A stretch of 64,000 nucleotides of DNA, from positions 30,020 through 94,019 of the forward strand of contig NZ_BCTR01000017.1 of NCBI RefSeq assembly GCF_002091475.1. The letters are read 5' to 3'. The notes beneath the pieces are model-generated. The model was not told where the DNA came from and ran no database searches. It was given only the letters and a program-made list of their open reading frames with translations. This DNA is from Sphingomonas azotifigens NBRC 15497 (lineage in GTDB: Bacteria > Pseudomonadota > Alphaproteobacteria > Sphingomonadales > Sphingomonadaceae). Within the stretch, counting starts at the first letter, position 1, and the number at the start of each line of letters is the position of its first letter. Shown here piece after piece: positions 16,407-23,800 of this stretch. A program made the translations under genes and the position numbers.

Positions 16407-16907
16407 ATGCTGACACAGCTCATTGCCCTTGGCCTTCTCGCCGCGCCGAGTGGCGGCACGGCGGAGAAGGGCGCGGTGATCGCCACGCCGGATCGCACCG
16501 CCAGCATGACGGTGGTGCAACCGAGCGCCTCGCGCGGCAGCGCGCTGCCGCTCGGGGCGGCTGCATGGGCGCAGCAGTTCGATCCCGGCGACCACGCGCC
16601 CTACGCGATCGACTTCACCGAGTTGCTCGACGAGGATGAAGGCATTGCCAAGATCGAGGCGATCAAGGTGTCCTCGACCGCCGCATTGCTCGGCATCGGT
16701 GTCGATGCGGCATCCGGCTACCGGCCGATCATCGACGCAGCCGGCAAAAAGATCCAGCTCTGGTTCCTGGTCGACCAGGCCTTCTGGGAAGCATCCTCGT
16801 TCGCGGCGGACGGCGTGCTCCTGCCAGTGTCCGTTCGTATCGTGACCGATGCCGCCTCGCCCAAGCGCTATGAGCGCACGGCTATTTTGACGGTCCGGCA
16901 GCTGTGA
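16407..16907 (+). CDS. hypothetical phage structural protein
   Basis: 166 residues, with GGAGG before the ATG. The start (LTQLIALGLLAAPSGG) is hydrophobic but lacks a basic signal-peptide n-region. The body looks beta-rich, ending in SVRIVTDAASPKRYERTAILTV. Located between a structural gene and the head-tail connectors, and coupled to the next gene by a GTGA overlap. Unrecognised. Confidence 0.55.
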   Translation: MLTQLIALGLLAAPSGGTAEKGAVIATPDRTASMTVVQPSASRGSALPLGAAAWAQQFDPGDHAPYAIDFTELLDEDEGIAKIEAIKVSSTAALLGIGVDAASGYRPIIDAAGKKIQLWFLVDQAFWEASSFAADGVLLPVSVRIVTDAASPKRYERTAILTVRQL

Positions 16908-17125
16908 AGATCGAGAATGGCGACCGGGTGCGGCTGGAAATTGCTGGCGTGTTCGACGGCTGGGCTGGCCGCCAGGGCAATCGCGTTTCCTTCCTGCCCA
17001 ACCGCACCGCGGCGCGGCCGGAGAGCGTCAAGGGGGGCATGCTCGACGGCAAGCCTGTCCTGCTCGCCACGGCAAAGGAGGGCTCTGGCCCATTCTATGT
17101 CGCGCGCTTCGAGGTGATCGAATGA
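16904..17125 (+). CDS. small hypothetical protein with SH3/KOW-like beta pattern
   Basis: 73 residues from a GTG overlapping the previous stop. The pattern IENGDRVRLEIAGVFDGWAGRQGNRVSFLP looks like a small beta-barrel. It ends in an ATGA overlap with the connector gene. Function unknown. Confidence 0.5.
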   Translation: MKIENGDRVRLEIAGVFDGWAGRQGNRVSFLPNRTAARPESVKGGMLDGKPVLLATAKEGSGPFYVARFEVIE

Positions 17126-17745
17126 CCATCGACCAGATGCGGGCGATCGTCGGTCTGCCGGACACCGCCACAAATGCGGAGATCGTTGCCGCCTATGCCG
17201 CGCTAGTCGACGATGGTCCGCCGCTGTCGCTGCCGGTCGTCGAACCGGTTACGGTCGAGCAGGTCCGTCTCCACTGCAAAATCGAGGAGGATGAGGAAGA
17301 CGACCTCATCGCGCAGAAGATTCGTTCGGCGCGCGAGTGGGTGGAGGGCTACACCGGTCGCGTCGTGGCGCAGCGTACCTTGGTGCAATATGCTCGCACC
17401 TGGGGCGCCTACCTTACCATCGACACCCGCCCAGTCGTCTCCATCGATTCGATCGCCTACAACGGCATCGGCGGCGACGCGACGATTTCCGATGCAGCGT
17501 ATTCGCTCGGTCCGAGCCCGACCCGGATCTATCCGCCCAATCATGGATGGCCCGCACTTCGCAATGGAGGCGCCGTAACGGTCGTCTATACCGCCGGCTA
17601 CGCCGTCGGCGAGGCGCCGAGCTGCATGATCGAGGCCATCATCGTGCTGGTCGCTGGCATGCTCGACGAGCGCGCTGGCGCCTATGACAACGCCGCGCGT
17701 GCAGCCGAGCGGCTACTCGGCCCCCGTCCCCCGGCATTCGCATGA
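17122..17745 (+). CDS. head-tail connector (gp6-like)
   Basis: 207 residues. The block VTVEQVRLHCKIEEDEEDDLIAQKIRSAREWVEGYTGR is the hallmark of gp6-like connectors that bind under the portal. It is followed by the beta part (RTLVQYARTWGAYLTIDTRPVVSIDSI) and a C-terminal helix (IEAIIVLVAGMLDERAGAY). The first ~45 residues are an extra N-terminal segment. Confidence 0.85.
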   Translation: MTIDQMRAIVGLPDTATNAEIVAAYAALVDDGPPLSLPVVEPVTVEQVRLHCKIEEDEEDDLIAQKIRSAREWVEGYTGRVVAQRTLVQYARTWGAYLTIDTRPVVSIDSIAYNGIGGDATISDAAYSLGPSPTRIYPPNHGWPALRNGGAVTVVYTAGYAVGEAPSCMIEAIIVLVAGMLDERAGAYDNAARAAERLLGPRPPAFA

Positions 17746-18110
17746 CAGGCGTGTTTGACCCGTCCAAGCTGAACCGCCGCGTGCGGATCGAGCGGCCAGT
17801 GCCGGACACCAGCCTCGATGGCGCAGGTTCGGGCACCTGGGCGCTGGTTAAGGAGGTATGGGCCGAGGTGCAGGATAACCTGCCGAGCCGGGGAGAAAAG
17901 CTGGCCGATGGGATCAACGTCGCGGCGCGCCCGGCCCGCGTCCGGATCCGCTTCCGCGACGACGTCGCATCGAACATGCGGATCGTGCTGCTGCGCAAGA
18001 AGGTGCCGGAACGCGTGATGCAAATCATCGCGGGGCCGGCGGTCCTCGGCAACCGTGATGGGCTTGAGATGGTAGTCGAGGACTATCGCCCGGCCGGGAA
18101 CCCTGCCTGA
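17742..18110 (+). CDS. head closure / head-tail adaptor protein
   Basis: 122 residues. It begins FDPSKLNRRVRIERP and contains WALVKEVWAEVQDNLPSRGEK and the closing strand DGLEMVVEDYRPAG, as in SPP1 gp16/HK97 adaptor families. It is coupled by overlaps to both neighbours, in the usual connector-adaptor-completion order. Confidence 0.8.
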   Translation: MTGVFDPSKLNRRVRIERPVPDTSLDGAGSGTWALVKEVWAEVQDNLPSRGEKLADGINVAARPARVRIRFRDDVASNMRIVLLRKKVPERVMQIIAGPAVLGNRDGLEMVVEDYRPAGNPA

Positions 18111-18640
18111 TGGTGACGGTCCGCGGGCGCGACTACCTGCAGCGCTACATGGACAAGCTACCGCAGGAGATCGAAGCGAAGCTCCTGCGCGGTGCGGGCC
18201 GCGTCGGCGGGAAAGTCGTCGCGGACGACGCGCGCGAGCGCACCCTCTCGGAGGAGGTTCGCGACAACATCGTCGTTAAGGTATCCAGCCGAGACGGCCG
18301 GATCGTCGTCAGGATCACTGTCCGCCAGGGCTGGAGCTATTCGCTCGCCGTCTGGGAGGAATGGGGCACTGAGCCGCACTTCATCAAGGTCGCCGAGGAT
18401 CAGCGTCAGGGTCGCAGCATCGGGCGCATCAACAAGCTGGTGAAAGAGGGCTCGCTCGTGATCAACGGGCAGTTCGTCGGCGATACCGTGCATCACCCGG
18501 GTGCCCGCGCGGCACCATTTCTCCGCCCGGCACTGGATCTGCGCAGCGGCGACGCGATCGCCGCGGCACAGGCCTACATCAACAGCCGGATCGTCGGCGG
18601 AAAGATCGTCGGCGCCGAGGACATCGAGGACGAACAATGA
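18110..18640 (+). CDS. HK97 gp10-like tail completion protein
   Basis: 176 residues. Family landmarks: GRDYLQRYMDKLPQEIEAKLLRGAGRVGGKVVADDARER, the strand block VVRITVRQGWSYSLAVWEEWGTEPH, and ARAAPFLRPALD near the end. These proteins help join head to tail. The start overlaps the previous stop (TGATGG). Confidence 0.82.
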   Translation: MVTVRGRDYLQRYMDKLPQEIEAKLLRGAGRVGGKVVADDARERTLSEEVRDNIVVKVSSRDGRIVVRITVRQGWSYSLAVWEEWGTEPHFIKVAEDQRQGRSIGRINKLVKEGSLVINGQFVGDTVHHPGARAAPFLRPALDLRSGDAIAAAQAYINSRIVGGKIVGAEDIEDEQ

Positions 18641-19050
18641 CAGACGTCGTCGAGGGGGCGGACATCGTCGGCGCGCTGCTCCGCGATTTCGCGGACCTCA
18701 CCGCGATCGTGCCGCCCGAGCGGATCAAGATCGGGGCGCTACCCGAACAGGCGCCGTTGCCGCAGGTGCTGATCAGCACCACCAGCACGGTAGAGCGTAA
18801 GCCCCTGACGCGCGGCGAGACGGTGCGGACGGTCGAGCGGGTGTCCGTGCGCGTCCGCGCCGACAATCTGCGCGATCAGCGTCGTCTTCGCCGCCTGGTG
18901 GTCCGCTGCTGCGCGCACCGAACGGGCGACATCGGCGGCGGATTGTCCGTCTCAATCACCACCGACGGCGCCGGACCCGAGGGCATTGGCCTGGGCGGGG
19001 CTTTCGAACGAACTCAGGACCTTCGCGTCAGCCACGACGTCGCGGTCTGA
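18637..19050 (+). CDS. tail terminator (DUF3168-like)
   Basis: 137 residues. The sequence ADIVGALLRDFADLTAIVPPERIKIGALPEQAPLPQVLIS, then VRTVERVSVRVRADNLRDQRRL, matches the DUF3168/gpU-like terminator fold that caps the tail tube. It is in the standard place between gp10-like and tube proteins. Confidence 0.75.
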   Translation: MTDVVEGADIVGALLRDFADLTAIVPPERIKIGALPEQAPLPQVLISTTSTVERKPLTRGETVRTVERVSVRVRADNLRDQRRLRRLVVRCCAHRTGDIGGGLSVSITTDGAGPEGIGLGGAFERTQDLRVSHDVAV

Positions 19051-19079
19051 TCTTCCGCAAGCGCCGCGGCTCCCATGGA

Positions 19080-19160
19080 CCCCTCGTAGCTCAGGATATG
19101 CGCGAAGAGCGCCCGGCATCCGCCGGGAGGTCGCCTGGTGAAAGTCCGGGCCGAGGGAGC
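19080..19160 (+). other. tRNA-shaped structured element
   Basis: Acceptor-like CCCTCG (19081-19086) pairs with CGAGGG (19152-19157). After the bases TA, GCTC (19089-19092) pairs with GAGC (19107-19110). CCCGG (19112-19116) pairs with CCGGG (19123-19127). CCTGG (19134-19138) pairs with CCGGG (19146-19150) around TGAAAGT. The order and stem lengths mimic a tRNA cloverleaf, but the T-loop lacks TTCRA, the D-loop is 14 bases and the anticodon loop is 6. It is not a functional tRNA; it may be a regulatory mimic or a degenerate gene. Confidence 0.4.
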
Positions 19161-19185
19161 GGCTTTACCACCAGAGGAGACCACG

Positions 19186-19386
19186 ATGGCCGAAACGAAG
19201 AAGGGCTATGTGCCCACCACGTTCAAGGATGCCGGCACCGAAAAGGAATATGCCGGCGGCAAGGAACACGACTTCACCCACGGCGAATACGACAACTTCA
19301 AGGCCGCCGGCCTGATCGGCGACAAGCTGGCCGCTGGCGATGCCAAGGTCCCCGCCAATCCCGCGAAGGGCGGCACCGCCGCCTGA
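19186..19386 (+). CDS. small hypothetical protein before the tail tube gene
   Basis: 66 residues from an ATG with AGAGGAGA upstream. Hydrophilic (YVPTTFKDAGTEKEYAGGKEHDFTHGEYDNFKAAGL), with an 'F-x-HGEYDNFxAAGL' block like short phage tail-region proteins. A palindromic GCCGGCGTCGCCGGC hairpin follows the stop codon. Function unknown. Confidence 0.6.
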   Translation: MAETKKGYVPTTFKDAGTEKEYAGGKEHDFTHGEYDNFKAAGLIGDKLAAGDAKVPANPAKGGTAA

Positions 19387-19432
19387 TCCCTGCCGGCGTC
19401 GCCGGCCCACCACCCATGCCGAGGAGTAAATC

Positions 19433-19885
19433 ATGAGTCTCGAAACCGGAGCAGGGTCGTCGATCGCCATTTCGGTCGCCGCCCCCGCCACCCAGGACAC
19501 CGCAGGCTATGCAGCGTTGACCTACACGGAAGGCGGCAACTGCGAGAAGATCGGCACCATTGGTGCCACCTTTGCGAAGACTGAGTTCCAGCCCCTCAAG
19601 GGGCCGAAGCAGAAGCTCAAGGGCAGCGCCGACTATGGTTCGCTGCAGCCCTCGTTTGCCGTCGACGATTCGGATGCGGGGCAGACGCTGTTCCGGACCG
19701 CTGCCGACGACGAGACGAACGCGCTGTTCTCGTTCCGTGTCACCAAGCAGAACGGCGCCAAGCGCTACTTCCAGGGGCGTGTTTTCGGCTGGCCGGAGAC
19801 GATCGATGGCGCCGACCCCGTCGTCATGGCGGCCCCGACCGTCGAGATCTGCACGAAGGTCGTGAAGGTCGCCGCCGGATCCTGA
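19433..19885 (+). CDS. major tail tube protein
   Basis: 150 residues, with GAGGAG before the ATG. Features: YTEGGNCEKIGTIGATFAKTEF, GSADYGSLQPSFAVDDSDAGQ, and a C-terminal strand FQGRVFGWPETIDGADPVVMAAPTVEI. These fit the tail tube fold of siphophages. It stands before the G/GT chaperones and the tape measure, the normal position. Confidence 0.82.
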   Translation: MSLETGAGSSIAISVAAPATQDTAGYAALTYTEGGNCEKIGTIGATFAKTEFQPLKGPKQKLKGSADYGSLQPSFAVDDSDAGQTLFRTAADDETNALFSFRVTKQNGAKRYFQGRVFGWPETIDGADPVVMAAPTVEICTKVVKVAAGS

Positions 19886-19909
19886 TCCTGCCCGGCGCCC
19901 GCGACGCCG

Positions 19910-19970
19910 GTATCTCTATGCGCCAGCTCGCCGCGTGATCGCGGGATGCGTGACGGGCTGGCGCACCAAT
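19910..19970 (+). other. hairpin after the tail tube gene
   Basis: TGCGCCAGC (19919-19927) pairs perfectly with GCTGGCGCA (about 19959-19967) in the gap between the tube protein and the chaperone gene. The 103-base gap is long for this phage. A stabilising or partial-termination role would suit the much higher demand for tube protein than chaperone. Confidence 0.45.
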
Positions 19971-19988
19971 CCCGCGAAAGGCTATCCC

Positions 19989-20405
19989 ATGTTCGACATC
20001 ACCACTCAGGCGGTTGCCGATACTGCCCCCATCCATCTCAAGAGCGCTACCGGCGAACCGCTATATGCCGATGCGGAGCGCACCAAGCCGGTCCAGATCA
20101 TCGTGCACAGTCCGGGCAGCAAGGCTTTCTCCGCCGTCGAGACCGCGCAGTCCGCGCGCGCCGTGAAGCGGCTCAAGGCGAATGACGGCGAACTTAGCGC
20201 GACCAGTGCGGAAGAGCGCCTTCAGCAGACGGCCGAGGATCTCGCGGCCCTCACCGTCCGCTTCGAAAACTTCACCTATCCGCCAGCGGGCGATACGCAG
20301 GGCGCCGAGCTGTTCAAGGCATTCTACGCAGATCCGAAGCTCGGGCACTTCGCCAAGCAGGTATCGAAATTCGTGACCGACTGGAGCAATTTCACGGGAA
20401 AGTAA
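19989..20405 (+). CDS. tail assembly chaperone, short form (gpG-like)
   Basis: 138 residues from the ATG at 19989 (MFDITTQAVADTAPIHLK). An upstream in-frame ATG at 19935 runs through the hairpin and is unlikely. The protein is the analogue of lambda gpG, which coats the tape measure during tail assembly. It ends in FTGK just before TAA. The last codons GGA AAG form a slippery site that lets some ribosomes continue into the downstream ORF. Confidence 0.8.
   Translation: MFDITTQAVADTAPIHLKSATGEPLYADAERTKPVQIIVHSPGSKAFSAVETAQSARAVKRLKANDGELSATSAEERLQQTAEDLAALTVRFENFTYPPAGDTQGAELFKAFYADPKLGHFAKQVSKFVTDWSNFTGK
20396..20402 (+). promoter_or_regulatory. -1 programmed frameshift site GGGAAAG
   Basis: In the gpG frame the bases read G GGA AAG TAA, an X-XXY-YYZ heptamer identical to the lambda G/T slippery sequence. 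It lies directly before the stop codon. A -1 slip enters a frame that is open from here through the second chaperone ORF (VSRQLTVFVRQMAWLN...), giving a fusion of about 286 residues. Confidence 0.85.
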
Positions 20406-20434
20406 GTCGCCAGCTGACCGTTTTCGTCCGGCAG

Positions 20435-20848
20435 ATGGCATGGCTCAACACCGTGCCCAAGCCGGACGAGCGGACCAGGCGTGCGCGGGCGAACGCGCCG
20501 GTGCCCACACTGACCCGCGCCGAGAAAATGAAGCTGGATCGCATCGCGGTCCCGATGCCTCCGAACCCGCTTCCGCACATCGTAGAGCGTCTGCTCGAGA
20601 TAGGGCTCAGTGAGGCGGCGGCCATGGGAGTTGGGCCGGTCAGCTGGCTTACGATCGACGCGTGGTGCCGGCTGCGCGGAATTGATCTCCCGGCTTGGGA
20701 GGCGCTCCTGATCCGCCAACTGTCGGTCGAATATGTGGCTGAGCAGCGGCGGGCCGAGAGCGAGAACTGTCCGCCACCCTGGCGCTGGCAGGTCACCGAA
20801 GCAGAAAAGAAAGCCGAGCTCGCCGCGCTGGAGATGGTGCTCGGATAA
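20435..20848 (+). CDS. tail assembly chaperone, T part (made as a frameshift fusion gpGT)
   Basis: 137 residues if counted from ATG 20435, but its frame is open back to the GGGAAAG site at 20396. The natural product is therefore probably the G-T fusion. The T domain recruits tail tube protein in lambda. Visible helices: TRAEKMKLDRIAV and LIRQLSVEYVAEQRRAESE. No ribosome binding site is obvious before ATG 20435, which also favours the fusion. Confidence 0.75.
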   Translation: MAWLNTVPKPDERTRRARANAPVPTLTRAEKMKLDRIAVPMPPNPLPHIVERLLEIGLSEAAAMGVGPVSWLTIDAWCRLRGIDLPAWEALLIRQLSVEYVAEQRRAESENCPPPWRWQVTEAEKKAELAALEMVLG

Positions 20849-20893
20849 CTCAACAATGTCCTGCTTCGGCAGGGCTGATCGTGGAGGTCGCCC

Positions 20894-23800
20894 ATGGACG
20901 ACGGCTCGCCCGCGCTGGAGGTCGGCTTTGCGATCGACATGGGCAATGCGTTCGATGACCTGGTGCATCTCCAGCGTGAGATGAACACCACCGAGGTCAA
21001 GGTTGCTGCCGAGGCGGCCAAGATTGAGCGCGCCACGTCCGGAATGCTCGATCTTGGCCGCGCGACTGCGGGCATCCGCACGTTCGGCAGCGCTGCCACC
21101 AAAGAAGCGCAAAATGCGGCCCGTGAGCTTGCCCGCGTCGAGAAAGCTGGCGAATCTCTGTCCCGGCAGTTGGAGCGCCAAGCTTCCACCTTCGGCAAGA
21201 CGCGCGAGGAAATCCGCGCGATGAAGGTCGAGACCGCGGCTTTGGCTGCCGAGCAGCGGGGCCTGACGGAGCTGGCGGAGCGGCTGCGATCGCAACAGGC
21301 ATCGCTTGCCTCGGCGGAAGCGGAAGCTGCAGCGGCCTCCGAGCGCAAGGCGCTAGCCGACCGCGCCGCGGCTGCAGCTGCTCGGTCGGCTGCAGAAATG
21401 CAGGCATCGTTGGCGCGAGAAGCGTTGCAATTGCGTTCCGCGCTCGACCCCATGTTTGCCGCCCAGCAGCGGTTCAATTCCGCCCTTGAGCAGGCTGAGC
21501 GCCTGTATGCCGCCAATGTGATCAGCGCCCGCGAGTATGCGGCCGCTCACGATCTGGCTCGTACGGAACTGCAGCGGCACGCCCAGGCGGTAGCGGGGAC
21601 AAGCACAGCGCTGGAGCAGCTGGCCGAACAGGAGCGCCGATCGGCGGCGGCCGCCCGAGAAGCTGCACAGGCAGAGGAACTGCTGGCGCGCGAGGCTGCG
21701 CAGCTCCGCGCTTCCATCGATCCAATGTTCGCCGCCCAGCAGCGTTTCGACCTGGAGATGGAGCGGGCGGAGCGGCTTTTCGCCGCGAACGCGATCAGTG
21801 CGCGCGAGTATGCCGCAGCCCAGCAGGCTGCGCGTACCTCCCTGTACCAACATGCCCAAGTGGTGACGGGTGCGGCCGCTAGCTTGGCGCAGTTGGCGGA
21901 ACGCGAGCGCGCGGCGGCGGCCGCAGCGCGTGAGGCCGCCGCCGCCCAACAGCGTCTGGCATCGGAGGCGGTTCAGCTTCGGTCGGCTATCGACCCAATG
22001 TACGCGGCGCAGCAACGCTTCGACACCGAGATGGTGCGCGCCGACACGCTGCTCGCACAGGGTGTGATCAGTCAGCGGGAGTATGCGCAGGCGGTGCAAC
22101 TCGCTCGGAACAACCTCTATTCGCACGCGCAAGCCGTCGCCGGCTCCAGCGCCGCGCAGCAGCGCGCGATCGCCTCGCTAGGGGCTGGGCGCATGGCGAT
22201 GCAGGGGCTTTCCTATCAGGCGCAGGATACGTTCACACAGCTCAGCATGGGCGCGAACGTCTTCTCGGTGCTCGCCATCCAAGGCGGTCAGGCAGCGGGC
22301 GCCTTCGCGTTCATGGAAGGGCGTGCGGGCAGCTTCGCTCGCTTTATGTTGGGTCCGCGGGGGCTTGCCATCACGGCTGGCATGCTGGTGCTAGGTGCGC
22401 TGACGAAGGGTATGTTCGACAACAGCGATGCGGCGAAAGCCGCGGAAGCTGGCATGAAGAAGTTCCAGGACCGCCAGTCGGACATCGGCAACTTCATCGA
22501 CGACACTACCGGTCGACTAAAGGAACAGAACAAAACCCTGATCCTGAACGCCATCCTTGCGCGACAGGCGCAGATCGCCGCGAACGATAAGGAGGTTGCG
22601 GACAGCCGGCGGAAGGCATTCGACCGTGCTGGCCAGGCGGCGCTGCGGGCGACCCAGGCGGCCCCTGGCACGACAACCTCTGGAGTCAGCTTCACTGACG
22701 ATGTGGACGTGCAGCGCGTTATCAAGGCCGCGGGGAACGATACCGGCAAGCTCGCGGAAGGGCTCGCAGCGTTGGCGAAAACCCGCCCTGCTCTGGCGAA
22801 GGTGGCACTAGACGTCAGCTCCATTGGGGGGCAGGCAATCCTCGCCCAGCGCGACAACGAGCGATTGAATAAGGAGCTGCGCGGGCTGGCAGGCGATACC
22901 AAGGCCTTCGCAAATAGCTCCGTTGAAGCGGTGAAGCGCGAGGCGGCCCTGGCGGCCGCCACGACGCCCCTCGAGAAGGCTAAGGCGCAGCTTGCGATCG
23001 TCGAGGCAGAGGGAACTGCTGCGGTCAAAGCAGGCGGCGCCGCCGTCGACCAATACAAGCAGAAGCTTGTCGGTGCGACTTTGGCTGTAAAGGCTGCGGA
23101 GGAAGCGCAGAAGAAGCAGACCGCTGCCAACCGCGCCGCGGCTTCTGCCGAGCGGAGGGAGGAAAACCTTCAGGAGAAGTTGGCGCGCGAGGCTGCTTCG
23201 ACCGAGGCGCAAACCCGCAACCTGTTTGGGCTGGCCGACGCGTATGAGAAGTCGGGTGGTGCGGCGCTGATCGCTGAGGCTCGTGTGAAGGCGGAAAGCC
23301 AAGCGATCAAGGAGCAGGGCGATATCGCCGCGTTTGTCTTGCGGCAGACGAATCTTGCCATCGCGCAGCGTGTGGCAGATGCTGCCAAGTCGACCGCCAC
23401 CTTGCGCGCCCAAGCGGACGTGCAGGCACAGGTGAACGCGGCAGTGGCGGCTGGTAATGTGGACGCGTCCGAAGCGTCTCGGCTGGTGCGCGATCAGATG
23501 GCGGACCTACCGCTACTCCAGGCGATCGAGGCCGCGCAACAGCAAGGATTGGCGAAGGAGGCGCAGCGAGCGACCGATGCACTTGCTGAGCAGCGCGCCG
23601 AGCGTAAGCGGCTGACCGAAGAAGAGGATCGCGCGCGGCTGGCCAGCAACGTACAGACCGGCAAGGATCGCCTGGCTGAGCTTCGCGAGGAGTTGCGTCT
23701 GATCGGTGCGACGGACGAAGCCCGTGCCCGCTCGCTGGCCGAGTTCCGCGCACAGCAGGAGGTATCCACCCTGAAGGGCGTCGATCCTGCGCAGGCCGCC

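Noticed and set aside
19080..19160. A functional phage tRNA
   Set aside because: The T-loop lacks TTCRA, the anticodon loop has six bases, the D-loop is too long and there is no CCA end; kept only as a tRNA-shaped element.
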